NCBI GenBank assembly: GCA_964620595.1
Contig: CAZUHP010000012.1
Span: 1 to 64,000, forward strand
Length of the DNA: 64,000 bases
Source of the DNA: Desulfocarbo sp964620595
GTDB taxonomy: Bacteria; Desulfobacterota; Desulfarculia; Desulfarculales; Desulfarculaceae
Direction: 5' to 3'
Shown here: piece by piece, positions 44,870-53,364 of the stretch
How positions within the stretch are numbered: position 1 is the first letter of the stretch
How the letters are laid out: every line of letters begins with the position of its first letter
Notes under the pieces: generated by a model
The model's input: only the letters and a program-made list of their open reading frames with translations
Database searches by the model: none
What the model was told of the DNA's origin: nothing
Made by a program: the position numbers and the translations under genes

Positions 44870-46879
44870 ATGTCCGCGAACCGTCCGTCCCCCTGGCACC
44901 CCCTGCTCTGCTGGTTGGGCCTGGCCCTCTTGCTGGGGCTCATGGCCGGCTGCGCCTCGGCACCCGGGCCGGCAGGCCCGGCCCAGGTGCGCGGCCTGAA
45001 CCAGGAAGAGGCCGCCGAACTCATGGCCCGGCAGCAGGCCGTGCACCGGGCAGAGGCCAAGAAAGACCCGGACGCGCCCGACCCGGTCCGCCTGGAGGCC
45101 CACGGCGACCGCCTGGCCCTGGCCGGCGAGTGGCTGTCCGCCCTGTTCCAGTACAACCGCGCCCTGGCCCTGGCGGCCAAGAAAGACCACTACCGTCTCA
45201 AGACCAAGATGGCCGAGGCCTGCCTGCGGGACCGCCAGTTCGTGCAGGCCGAGGCCCTGTTCAAGGACCTGCTCCGGCAAAGGCCGGACGACCACACGGC
45301 CCGCCAGGGCCTGGGCCTGGCCTACCTGGGCCAGGGCCGGCCCCAACAGGCCCTTAAGGAGTTGCAGCGGGCGGTGGCCGGGGACCCCGGCCTGTGGCGG
45401 GCCCATTGGGGCCTGGGCATCGTGTTCAACCAGCGGAAGGAGCCCCGCCGGGCGGTGGCCGCCTTCAAGGAGGCCATAGCGCAAGGGCCCCGCGTCCCCT
45501 CGCTCTACAACAACCTGGGCCTGGCCTACCTGCTGGCCGGCGACTACGCCCGGGCCGAGAAGGCCCTGCGCCAGGCCATACGCCTGAAACCGGACTTCAA
45601 GCTGGCCCGCAACAACCTGGGCCTGGTGCTGGTGCGCCAGGGCCGGCTGCGCGAGGCCCGGGAGCAGTTCGAGCTGGCCGAGGGCGCCCCCCAGGCCCAC
45701 AACAACCTGGGCGTGCTCCTGGCCTGGCAGGGGCGGGCCAAGAAGGCGGCCGAGGAGTTCCGCGCGGCCATAGACACCCTGCCCCGCTACTACCCCAAGG
45801 CCGCGCGCCACCTGGAGCAGCTACAGCGGGTGGCGCCCGAGTTGCAGAAGCCGCCGGTGCTGGACCTGAGCGGCAAGCTCTTGCCCGTGAGCAGGGTGGA
45901 GGAAGATACCTCCCGGTCCTCTCCCGGCCCCGGCTCAGGCCAGCTCGGCCAGGGCCCGCTGGTAGGCTTCAAAGGCCTGGGAGCCGAACAGGACGAAGCG
46001 CACCTCGTCAAAGGCGTCGGGATGGGCCAGGATGGCTTCCTTTACAGCAGCCAGGGCCACCCGGGCGGCCTGGTCCAGGGGATAACCATAGGCGCCGGTG
46101 GACAGGCTGGGAAAGGCCACGGTGCGCAGGCCGTGGCGGGCGGCCAGCTCCAGCGAACTCTTGTAGGCCGAAGCCAGCAGCCGGGCGTCCTCCGGCCGGC
46201 CCCGGTAGATGGGGCCCACGGTGTGAATCACCTTCTTGGCCGGGAGCTTGCCGGCGGTGGTGATGACCGCGCTGCCAGTGGGGCAGCCGCCCAGCTTCCG
46301 GCACTCGGCCATGATCTCCGGGCCGCCGGCGCGGTGGATGGCGCCGTCCACCCCCCCGCCGCCCGCCAGCCGGCTGTTGGCCGCGTTCACGATGGCCTCG
46401 GTGTCGGCCCGGGTGATGTCGCCTTCAGTGAGGGTAAGGCGGGTGTTGGCGATGAGTCTCTCTTCCATGCCTCTGCCTCCTCCCTAGGGTCGCCGGGGCG
46501 CCAGGAAGAAAAGCCTTCCCTCGTGCTTCATGCGCCCGGCCAGCTCGCCAGCCTGGGGGCCGGAGCCGTAGAACAAGTCCACCCGGCCCGGTCCCCGGAT
46601 GGCGCCGCCGGTGTCCTGGTTGAGTACCAGGCGCACCAGCGGGGCCACCCCGCCGTGTGGCGCGGGAGTCTGGCCCTGGATGAAGCACACGGCCAGGCCG
46701 GGAAAGATGCGGCGGTCGGTGGCAATGGAGCGGCCCGCGGTGAGCGGCACGTCGTAGCAGCCCAGGGGACCGCCCTTGGCCTTCAAGGGGCGGAAGAACA
46801 CGTAGCTGGGGTTGTGGCTGAGAACCCGCCGCAGGTGTTTGGGATTCTGGGCCAGAAAGCGCTTGATGGCCTGCATTGA
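44870..46879 (+). CDS. tadD: TadD TPR lipoprotein with abnormal open C-terminal tail
   Basis: The first ~345 residues are a normal TadD: signal peptide with lipobox LMAGC, then TPR repeats (about 75-330), which assist secretin assembly. The frame has no stop where one is expected (about 45.87-45.93 kb). It runs on for about 325 codons antisense to the macrodomain gene and into mltA, stopping at 46877-46879. Stop codons in the +1 frame at 45867 and 45888 suggest a one-base frameshift or lost stop. The biological end is probably near 45.9 kb. AGGAAGGAGAGGG precedes the ATG. Confidence 0.8.
   Translation: MSANRPSPWHPLLCWLGLALLLGLMAGCASAPGPAGPAQVRGLNQEEAAELMARQQAVHRAEAKKDPDAPDPVRLEAHGDRLALAGEWLSALFQYNRALALAAKKDHYRLKTKMAEACLRDRQFVQAEALFKDLLRQRPDDHTARQGLGLAYLGQGRPQQALKELQRAVAGDPGLWRAHWGLGIVFNQRKEPRRAVAAFKEAIAQGPRVPSLYNNLGLAYLLAGDYARAEKALRQAIRLKPDFKLARNNLGLVLVRQGRLREAREQFELAEGAPQAHNNLGVLLAWQGRAKKAAEEFRAAIDTLPRYYPKAARHLEQLQRVAPELQKPPVLDLSGKLLPVSRVEEDTSRSSPGPGSGQLGQGPLVGFKGLGAEQDEAHLVKGVGMGQDGFLYSSQGHPGGLVQGITIGAGGQAGKGHGAQAVAGGQLQRTLVGRSQQPGVLRPAPVDGAHGVNHLLGRELAGGGDDRAASGAAAQLPALGHDLRAAGAVDGAVHPPAARQPAVGRVHDGLGVGPGDVAFSEGKAGVGDESLFHASASSLGSPGRQEEKPSLVLHAPGQLASLGAGAVEQVHPARSPDGAAGVLVEYQAHQRGHPAVWRGSLALDEAHGQAGKDAAVGGNGAARGERHVVAAQGTALGLQGAEEHVAGVVAENPPQVFGILGQKALDGLH
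45935..46468 (-). CDS. Macrodomain protein, ADP-ribosyl/O-acetyl-ADP-ribose hydrolase
   Basis: 177 aa, a single MacroD/YmdB-type domain. It has GDITRADTEAIVNAANSRLAGGGGVDGAIH, of which AIVNAANS and GGGGVDGAIH form the ADP-ribose pocket, and the SLSTGAYGYPL phosphate loop. These residues support deacetylation of O-acetyl-ADP-ribose or removal of ADP-ribose from proteins. GGAGGAGG precedes the ATG, and mltA ends 15 bases upstream. Confidence 0.93.
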   Translation of the reverse strand: MEERLIANTRLTLTEGDITRADTEAIVNAANSRLAGGGGVDGAIHRAGGPEIMAECRKLGGCPTGSAVITTAGKLPAKKVIHTVGPIYRGRPEDARLLASAYKSSLELAARHGLRTVAFPSLSTGAYGYPLDQAARVALAAVKEAILAHPDAFDEVRFVLFGSQAFEAYQRALAELA

Positions 46880-47707
46880 CATGCCATCCGGCTCCATGAG
46901 GCCCTCTTGGATCAGGAGCTTGCCGATGGAGCGGTAGGGGTGGCCGTTGGTGGCGGCATAGCCCAGGCGCAGGCGGCTGCCGTCGGGGAACACCAGCAGG
47001 CCCGAACCCTGGATGTGCATGAAAAAGGCGTCCACCGGATCCTTCACGTAGGCCAGCACCTTGGCCTTGTCCTTGATGGCCCCCTTGAAGTCGATGGCCT
47101 CCCGGTCGGGATAGGGGGTCACCTTGTGCTCCCGCACCCGCCCCACCAGCCGCTTGGCGGGCAGCTTGGGGTCGAACCGGTTCAAGTCTATCCACACCAG
47201 ATCGTCCGGCAGCGCGTACAGGGGATACACATAGGCCCCCCCGGGCCGGCGCCGCGCCTTCAGCACCGGCTCGTAGTAGCCGGTGAACAGCACCCGGCCC
47301 TGACCGTCGCTGCCCACTGAGGCAAACAGCACGAACTCCTTTTTGAGCGCCTCGGTGCGCGCCGCCGGGTCGGGATGGCGCACCAGCACGTCCTGCAACC
47401 GGCGGATGCCGGCCGCCATCTGGGCGGCGGTGACCGGGTACTCCCCGAAAAAGAACTCGCGCTCCGGCGGAATCCGGCGCAGATAGGCCAGGGACTCTTG
47501 GCAGGCCTGGTAAAAGCTCTGGGCGTCCAGGTCGTCGTAGAGTATGGGCCACTGGTCCTCGGGCACCTGCCGCAGGGCCTCCCGAGCCGATATCTGGGGG
47601 GAAGGCTTGGGCTTGCAGCCTGCCAGCACCATGACCAGGGCCAGGCAGGCCAGGGCCACCAGGGCCACCCAGGGCACACCACGATTGTCTCGCAAGTAGG
47701 CTGTCAT
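46484..47707 (-). CDS. mltA: Membrane-bound lytic transglycosylase A
   Basis: 407-aa outer-membrane lipoprotein (lipobox LAGC near residue 31) that cleaves peptidoglycan with formation of 1,6-anhydro-MurNAc. The MltA domain spans about 130-290 (LFTGYYEPVL, FFMHIQGSG), and the C-terminal 3D domain (about 300-400) has NQDTGGAIRGPGRVDLFYG with its conserved Asp residues. It is probably co-transcribed with the macrodomain gene. Confidence 0.95.
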   Translation of the reverse strand: MTAYLRDNRGVPWVALVALACLALVMVLAGCKPKPSPQISAREALRQVPEDQWPILYDDLDAQSFYQACQESLAYLRRIPPEREFFFGEYPVTAAQMAAGIRRLQDVLVRHPDPAARTEALKKEFVLFASVGSDGQGRVLFTGYYEPVLKARRRPGGAYVYPLYALPDDLVWIDLNRFDPKLPAKRLVGRVREHKVTPYPDREAIDFKGAIKDKAKVLAYVKDPVDAFFMHIQGSGLLVFPDGSRLRLGYAATNGHPYRSIGKLLIQEGLMEPDGMSMQAIKRFLAQNPKHLRRVLSHNPSYVFFRPLKAKGGPLGCYDVPLTAGRSIATDRRIFPGLAVCFIQGQTPAPHGGVAPLVRLVLNQDTGGAIRGPGRVDLFYGSGPQAGELAGRMKHEGRLFFLAPRRP

Positions 47708-47872
47708 GGCACCATCTAACCTTGCGTCCCGGCGGCTGTCAACCAGGGGCCTTTGACCGGGGCAATGGGTTAAGCCGATTAATATCGGAATTATCTATTT
47801 TTAAGATTGCTATTTTTGATATAGCATCCCCAGCCATGCCACCTTGGTTCAACTTCAACAGGAGGTATGGCG

Positions 47873-49150
47873 ATGAGCGACGAATACCGGGCCATGTGGA
47901 AGGAACTGGGCCTGGACCTGGCGGCCCACGACCAGCTCCTGGCCGCCCTGGGCCAGGGCTACAAGGAAATATTCTTTGCCCAGGACCAGCGGCCCAAGGG
48001 CATGGAGTACTTCAACTTCGTGGTGAGCCAGGTGCATGGCCTGCGCATCAAGGAACTGCGCCAGGCCCAGGCCGCGGGCCGCAAGGTGATCGGCTCCTTC
48101 TGCGTGTTCGTGCCCGAGGAGATCGTGCTGGCCGCGGACGGCATCCTGGTGGGCCTGTGCTCGGGCGCGGACTTCGCCACCGAGGAGGTGGAGAAGCTCC
48201 TCCCCCGCAACACCTGCGCGCTCATCAAGAGCGCCTTTGGCTTCAAGCTGGCCAAGGTCTGCCCCTACTTCGAGTCCGCGGACCTGATCGTGGGCGAAAA
48301 CACCTGCGACGGCAAGAAAAAGGCCTACGAAACCCTGGACCGCCTGGTGCCCGACCTCTATGTCATGGACCTGCCCCAGATGAAGTCCGAACAGGGCAAG
48401 GCGCTCCTGGCCGCAGAGTACCAGCGCTTCAAGCAAGCCATGGAAAGGCTGGCCGGCGTGACCATAGACGCCGGGCGCCTGCAAAAGGGCATAGACCTGG
48501 TGAACGCCAAGCGCCAGGCCCTGGCCCGGCTCTACCGCCTCCGCCGGCACGACCCGGCGCCCATCAGCGGCCTGGACGCGCTCCTGGTGACCCAGATCTC
48601 CTTTTACGACGACCCGGCCCGCTTCACCCGCGCGGTGAACGAGCTGTGCGACGAGCTGGAGGAGCGGGTGCAAAAGGGCCAGGGCGCCAAGCCCCAGGGC
48701 GCGCCCCGGGTGCTGCTGTCCGGCTGCCCCATGGCAGTGCCCAACTGGAAGGTGCCCTGGATAATCGAGAGCGCCGGCGGGGTGATCGTGGGCGAGGAGT
48801 CCTGCGTGGGCGAGCGCGGGGTGCGCAACCTGGTGGACGGCTCCGGCTCCAGCCTGGCGGAACTCATGGACGCCCTGGTGGAGCGCTACTGGCAGATCGA
48901 CTGCGCCATCTTCACGCCCAACCCCGAGCGCCCGGCCCACGTGGAGGAGATGTACCAGGCCTATGGGGCCCAGGGCGTGATCCACTACTGCCTCCAGTTC
49001 TGCCAGCCCTACCAGATGGAGGCCATCCCCGTGGAGAACCGGCTCAAGGCCCAGGGCATCCCCACCCTGCGTCTGGAGACCGACTACTCGCCCGAGGACG
49101 CGGGCCAGCTTCAGACCCGGGTGGAGGCATTTTTGGAGATGCTGGCCTGA
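47873..49150 (+). CDS. 2-hydroxyacyl-CoA dehydratase family Fe-S protein
   Basis: 425 aa, HgdB/FldC-like. Conserved cysteines are in NTCALIKSAFG, KVCPYFE, GENTCDGKKK, LSGCPM, EESCVG and YCLQFC, more than needed for one [4Fe-4S] cluster. That fits either a dehydratase subunit or the single-subunit double-cubane-cluster (YjiM-like) branch. No partner subunit or activator ATPase is adjacent, which favours the latter. The ATG at 47873 is preferred because AGGAGGT lies 6 bases upstream. The spacer before it is AT-rich and should hold promoters for this gene and mltA. Confidence 0.85.
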   Translation: MSDEYRAMWKELGLDLAAHDQLLAALGQGYKEIFFAQDQRPKGMEYFNFVVSQVHGLRIKELRQAQAAGRKVIGSFCVFVPEEIVLAADGILVGLCSGADFATEEVEKLLPRNTCALIKSAFGFKLAKVCPYFESADLIVGENTCDGKKKAYETLDRLVPDLYVMDLPQMKSEQGKALLAAEYQRFKQAMERLAGVTIDAGRLQKGIDLVNAKRQALARLYRLRRHDPAPISGLDALLVTQISFYDDPARFTRAVNELCDELEERVQKGQGAKPQGAPRVLLSGCPMAVPNWKVPWIIESAGGVIVGEESCVGERGVRNLVDGSGSSLAELMDALVERYWQIDCAIFTPNPERPAHVEEMYQAYGAQGVIHYCLQFCQPYQMEAIPVENRLKAQGIPTLRLETDYSPEDAGQLQTRVEAFLEMLA

Positions 49151-49152
49151 GC

Positions 49153-49277
49153 CGCGACGGGGGGGCGACGGGGGGCGGGGGGCGGGGGGCGACGGGGGAC
49201 GGGCGACGGGGGGCGACGGGGGACGACGGGGGACGGGCGACGGGGGGACGACGAAGCGACGGAAGGTGGGCGGGGGG
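49153..49277 (+). repeat. Longest G-rich repeat tract (family member 8)
   Basis: About 125 bases of GCGACGGGGGG-type units of 10-11 bases on the plus strand. They fill the entire space between two convergent stop codons (49150 and 49280). Confidence 0.9.
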
Positions 49278-49279
49278 AC

Positions 49280-52186
49280 CTACTTGGCCCGGCCGAAGCG
49301 TTGGCGCAGGCTCTGCCAGGACCAGTCCACCGGGATGCGCAGCAGGTCGCGGCTCTCCTTGCGGCGGTAGAGCAGGTAGCCGTGCTTTTGGCCGTAGAGG
49401 AACAGCTCCCGGGTCAGTTCCACGTCCTTCTGGCAATAGCTGGTGAGCTTTTCCAGCTCCCCGGCCCGCCACCACTCCACCGCCTGGAGCCCGTCCGCGC
49501 TCTTGCCCGCGTTCAAGGTGGCCTCGCCCAGGGCCTGCAGGCTGAGCCGGAAACGCAGGTGCCGGTGCACCTCCTCCAACAGGTCCAGGGTGGGCAACCG
49601 GCCCAGGTCCTCGGCGGTGTAGGCGCTGAGCACCGCGTAGTCGAAGCGCTTCACATTGAAGCCCACCACCAGCTCCAGCTCACCCAGCCGCTGGATCAGG
49701 CGGGGAATCTCCTTCTCGGCATAGGCCTGGAAGTCATCCCGGCCCTGGTCATAGAGCACCGCCACGCTCACCCGCATGAGGTGGCAGTTGCGCCAGCCCC
49801 CCACCTCGTTGGCCAGGCGCTGGGTCTCCAGGTCGAACACCCCGTAGCGCATCTCGCCGCCGGCGCGCGCCGGTTCCTTCTCCTGCACCACGATGGGCGG
49901 CGCGGCGGGCTCCGGCCCGGCGGCCAGGGTCTCCTTGCCCAGCAGGGCCCGGGTGAGCAGCAGGGCGCCCTCCTTGTCCAGGGGCTTGTTGCCGCTGCCG
50001 CACTTGGGCGAGTGCACGCAGGCCGGACAGCCATCCTCGCAGGGGCAGCCGGTGAGCAGCTCCTCCACCTTGCCCAGCAGCTCCTCGATGACCTCGAATG
50101 CCTTCTCGGCCAGGCCCACCCCGCCGGCCACCCCGTCATAGATGAACACCGCCGCCTTCTTGGTCTGGGGGTGCAGGGGAATGGAGATGCCCCCGATGTC
50201 CCCCCGGTCGCAGAGCACGAACAAGGGGAACAAGCTGATGGCCGCGTGCTCCAGGGCGTGGATGGAGCCCATGAAGTGGTGGCCCGCCCGCTCCACCAGG
50301 CGGCGCACCGCATCCTCTATGTCTATCCACAGGCCGTGGGTTTCGAAGACCAGCGGCGGCAGGTCCAGGGGGAACACCCCCAGCAGGTCGCCCCCGCTCA
50401 GGCGCCGCCGCTCGAACCCGGTCACCCGCTCGGTCACCTTGAGCCGGCCCTGGCGCACCAGGAAGTTGGCGCAGGGCCGCCGGCCGGTCTCCTCCAGGAT
50501 CTCGGTCTCCTTTTCCGAGCGCGCCCGGGTGTAGAAGTCCACCCGGGCCGGGTTCAGCCGCACCCGCCGGTTGTCCAGGTCCAGGTGGTTGACCAGGTAG
50601 CTGCGGGTCTGGTGCAGGTACACCGCTCCGGGATAGCCTTCCTTGAACACCCGCACCCCGTCCAGGGAGCCCACCACCCGGCCGTCGCCGGTGGTCAGGG
50701 TGTAGCTGTCCCCGGTGCCGCGCAGGTTCACCAGGCGCTGGGGCCGCTTGCGGGCGCTGAACAGGCGCTCCCCCCCGGCGTCGCGCAGGAGTTCGCCCTC
50801 GGCCTCCAGCCTGGCCACGGTGGGGGCGTGGACCTTGAGGTCGAAGAACTCCTCCGCCGGGCCCAGGGCCTCCTCGGCCGCGGCGCATACCAGGTGGGGC
50901 CCCACCACAAAGGGGTTGTCCGGGTCCAGCACCGCCGCCTCCACCGGCCGCTCGAAGAACTCCCGGGGATGGTTCAGGAAGTACTGGTCCAGGGCGTCCG
51001 GGCTGGCCACCAGGAAGATGGCGCTGTCCCGGCCGGCCCGCCCCACCCGGCCGCCCCGCTGCCAGGTGTTGACCTGGGAGCCCGGGTAGCCCACCAGGAT
51101 GCACACGTCCAGGCCGCCGATGTCGATGCCCATCTCCAGGGCGCTGGTGGACACCACCCCGGCCAGGCGGCCGCTGGCCAAATCGCGCTCGATGCGGCGG
51201 CGCTCCTCGGGCAAAAACCCGGCCCGGTAGCCCGCCACCCGCTCCCTGAGGTCCGGGTTGGCCCGCTTCACCCAGGAGTGGATCAGCTCGGTGTGCAGGC
51301 GGCTCTTGGTGAAGCAGATGGTGGCCAGGCCGGCCCGCACCGCATGGGTCAGGAGATGGGCCGCAGTGGTGCTGGCCGCGCCCGCCGGGTCTATCAGGGC
51401 AAAGATGCGGCCCGCGCTGGGCGCGCCGCTTTGGGTCACCACCTGCTCCGGCAAGAACTCCCGGCCGGTGAGGGCCGCGGCGTGCTCGCCCGGGTTGGCA
51501 ATGGTGGCCGAGCACAGGATGAAGCAGGGCCGAGCGCCGTGCAGCGCGGCCAGGCGCAGGAGCCGGCGCAGCACCTGTACCAGGTGGGAGCCGAACACCC
51601 CCCGGTAGGTATGCACCTCGTCTATCACTATGTAGGCAAGATCCTTGAAGAAAGGCTCCCAGGCCTGGGCAAAGGCGCAGATGCTGGCGTGTACCATGTC
51701 CGGGTTGGAGATGATGATCGGCGGCGGGGACTCCCGCAGGCGCTTGCGCTGGCCCGGGGGGGTGTCGCCGTCGTACACCGCGGCCACCGGCCCCAGGCCG
51801 GCGGCCAGGGCCAGGCCGTTCAGGGCGGCGAGCTGGTCCTGCTCCAGGGCCTTCAAGGGGAACAAAAACAGGGCCTTGGCCCGGGGGTCCCGGTGGAGGC
51901 GCTCCAGCACGGGCAGGGCATAGACCAGGCTCTTGCCGCTGGCCGTGGGGGTGGCCACCACCACGTCGCGGCCCGCCCGGGCCAGTTCCAGGGCCCGGGC
52001 CTGGTGGCTATAGAGCCGCTCCACCCCAGCCGCGGCCAGGGCCCGGGCCAGAGGGCCCGGCAGGGGCGGATCCAGCTCCCCGTAACGAGGCTTGCGGGGG
52101 GCGATGCGCTCCAGGTGCACCACCTGGCCCGAGAGCTTCAGATCGCGGCCCAGCCGGGCCATGAATTCTGGGAGCGGCGCGCTCAT
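49280..52186 (-). CDS. mrfA: Helicase-exonuclease, MrfA-MrfB-like fusion
   Basis: 968 aa. Residues 1-770 match the MrfA/YprA helicase: TPTASGKS (79-86), IDEVHTY, SATIANP, a helicase C-domain with GRVGRAGRDS and a DUF1998 Zn region (CPCEDGCPACVHSPKCGSG). Residues about 779-950 form an RNase H-like DEDD exonuclease: VFDLET, GFNVKRFDY, YCQKDVELT. That is the MrfB/YprB activity, a separate gene in Bacillus subtilis. Those proteins repair mitomycin C lesions. The start is probably ATG 52186; the frame is open further upstream without support. Confidence 0.9.
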   Translation of the reverse strand: MSAPLPEFMARLGRDLKLSGQVVHLERIAPRKPRYGELDPPLPGPLARALAAAGVERLYSHQARALELARAGRDVVVATPTASGKSLVYALPVLERLHRDPRAKALFLFPLKALEQDQLAALNGLALAAGLGPVAAVYDGDTPPGQRKRLRESPPPIIISNPDMVHASICAFAQAWEPFFKDLAYIVIDEVHTYRGVFGSHLVQVLRRLLRLAALHGARPCFILCSATIANPGEHAAALTGREFLPEQVVTQSGAPSAGRIFALIDPAGAASTTAAHLLTHAVRAGLATICFTKSRLHTELIHSWVKRANPDLRERVAGYRAGFLPEERRRIERDLASGRLAGVVSTSALEMGIDIGGLDVCILVGYPGSQVNTWQRGGRVGRAGRDSAIFLVASPDALDQYFLNHPREFFERPVEAAVLDPDNPFVVGPHLVCAAAEEALGPAEEFFDLKVHAPTVARLEAEGELLRDAGGERLFSARKRPQRLVNLRGTGDSYTLTTGDGRVVGSLDGVRVFKEGYPGAVYLHQTRSYLVNHLDLDNRRVRLNPARVDFYTRARSEKETEILEETGRRPCANFLVRQGRLKVTERVTGFERRRLSGGDLLGVFPLDLPPLVFETHGLWIDIEDAVRRLVERAGHHFMGSIHALEHAAISLFPLFVLCDRGDIGGISIPLHPQTKKAAVFIYDGVAGGVGLAEKAFEVIEELLGKVEELLTGCPCEDGCPACVHSPKCGSGNKPLDKEGALLLTRALLGKETLAAGPEPAAPPIVVQEKEPARAGGEMRYGVFDLETQRLANEVGGWRNCHLMRVSVAVLYDQGRDDFQAYAEKEIPRLIQRLGELELVVGFNVKRFDYAVLSAYTAEDLGRLPTLDLLEEVHRHLRFRLSLQALGEATLNAGKSADGLQAVEWWRAGELEKLTSYCQKDVELTRELFLYGQKHGYLLYRRKESRDLLRIPVDWSWQSLRQRFGRAK

Positions 52187-52249
52187 GCCAGGGCTTGTAC
52201 CACGGCCCCGCCGGGGTGTCCACCTGGCCGGAATTCGGCCCCATCCGCC

Positions 52250-52278
52250 TTGACAGCAAGGGGCCGGTTTGCTATTGA
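52250..52278 (+). promoter_or_regulatory. Sigma-70 promoter of pyrBC operon
   Basis: TTGACA at 52250-52255, a 17-base spacer, TATTGA at 52273-52278. Predicted start near 52285, 40 bases before the leader peptide ATG. Confidence 0.75.
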
Positions 52279-52324
52279 ACATGAGATAAGGGTTTCCACT
52301 CACTGGTCCCAGGAGGACTCGTTC

Positions 52325-52438
52325 ATGGCTGGCCGAAACCACGGCCGGGGGCCCAAAAGCGGGGCCCGGCGGTTGCCTACCTCCCTACCACCTGCGGTAA
52401 GCGGAGGTTTTTTTTGGGCTCGGAGGCATGAGGCATGA
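52325..52438 (+). CDS. pyrL: pyr operon leader peptide
   Basis: 37-codon open frame with AGGAGG 8 bases before its ATG. It is rich in Arg, Gly and Pro and reads through the attenuator stem and its U-tract (GGFFW). Its TGA overlaps the pyrB ATG, as ATGA. Gene order, length and placement resemble the E. coli pyrBI leader peptide, although the sequence is not recognisably similar. Confidence 0.6.
   Translation: MAGRNHGRGPKSGARRLPTSLPPAVSGGFFWARRHEA
52379..52415 (+). promoter_or_regulatory. Candidate pyr attenuator
   Basis: Stem ACCTCC (52379-52384) with GGAGGT (52403-52408), an inner TACC/GGTA stem and a 6-base loop. Eight U follow (52408-52415), ending 19 bases before the pyrB start. Upstream GGCCG/CGGCC and GGGCCC/GGGCCC hairpins (about 52331-52367) could pause polymerase. 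Confidence 0.7.
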
Positions 52439-53364
52439 GCCAGTTCAACCGCCGCCATCTCCTGGGCCTGGAGGGTGTCTCGGCCGACGAGATAAACCAC
52501 ATCCTGGACACGGCCGACAACCTCAAGGAGATCAGCCAGCGGCCCATCAAGAAGGTGCCCACCCTCCGGGGCCGCCTGGTGATCAACTTCTTCTACGAAC
52601 CCTCCACCCGCACCCGCACCTCCTTTGAGCTGGCGGCCAAGCGCCTCAGCGCGGACACCTTCTCCCTGGCCGCCTCGGGCAGCTCCATAACCAAGGGCGA
52701 AACCCTCATCGACACCGCCAAGAACCTGGAGGCCATGTCCCCGGACCTGATCGTCATGCGCCACTCCAGCTCCGGCGCGCCCCACCTTTTGGCCAAGCAC
52801 ATCAAGCCCAGCATCATCAACGCCGGCGACGGCACCCACGAGCACCCCAGCCAAGCGCTCTTGGACATGATGACCATCCGCGAGAAGCTGGGCCGCCTGG
52901 ACGGGCTCAACGTGTCCATCATCGGCGACATCGCCCATTCGCGGGTGGCCCGCTCCAACATCATCGGCCTCACCACCATGGGCTCGGCGGTGCGCATCTA
53001 CGGCCCGCGCACCCTCCTGCCGCCCTATGCCGGCAGCCTGGGGGTGGAGGTGGCCTCCAGCCTGGAGGAGGCGGTAGAGGACGCGGACGTGATCATGATG
53101 CTGCGGGTGCAGCGCGAGCGCCTGGACGACGTGCTCTTTCCCTCCCTGCGCGAGTATGCCCAGCGCTTCGGCCTGGCCACCCGCCACCTGGCCAAGGCCA
53201 AGCCCGGGGTCCTGGTCATGCACCCCGGCCCCATCAACCGGGGGGTGGAGATGTCGCCCGAGGTGGCGGACGGGCCCTACTCGGTCATCCTGGAACAGGT
53301 GGCCAACGGGGTGGCGGTGCGCATGGCGTTGTTGTACCTCTTGCTCAGCCCGGAGACACCATGA
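52435..53364 (+). CDS. pyrB: Aspartate carbamoyltransferase catalytic chain
   Basis: 309 aa. It condenses aspartate and carbamoyl phosphate in UMP synthesis. The carbamoyl-phosphate site PSTRTRTSFELA is near residue 56, HPSQALLDM near 135 and HPGPINRGVE near 262. It has normal length. No regulatory pyrI chain follows, so UTP feedback would have to act through transcription or not at all. It is coupled to the leader peptide at its start and to pyrC at its end (ATGA). Confidence 0.97.
   Translation: MSQFNRRHLLGLEGVSADEINHILDTADNLKEISQRPIKKVPTLRGRLVINFFYEPSTRTRTSFELAAKRLSADTFSLAASGSSITKGETLIDTAKNLEAMSPDLIVMRHSSSGAPHLLAKHIKPSIINAGDGTHEHPSQALLDMMTIREKLGRLDGLNVSIIGDIAHSRVARSNIIGLTTMGSAVRIYGPRTLLPPYAGSLGVEVASSLEEAVEDADVIMMLRVQRERLDDVLFPSLREYAQRFGLATRHLAKAKPGVLVMHPGPINRGVEMSPEVADGPYSVILEQVANGVAVRMALLYLLLSPETP

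Noticed and set aside
49153..49277. CRISPR-like or phage-derived repeat array
   Set aside because: Units are 10-11 bases of low complexity with no unique spacers and no cas genes nearby.
49301..52438. A 1045-codon plus-strand open frame opposite the helicase gene
   Set aside because: Only its last 38 codons (the pyr leader) have a ribosome site and a regulatory context; the rest is antisense to mrfA.
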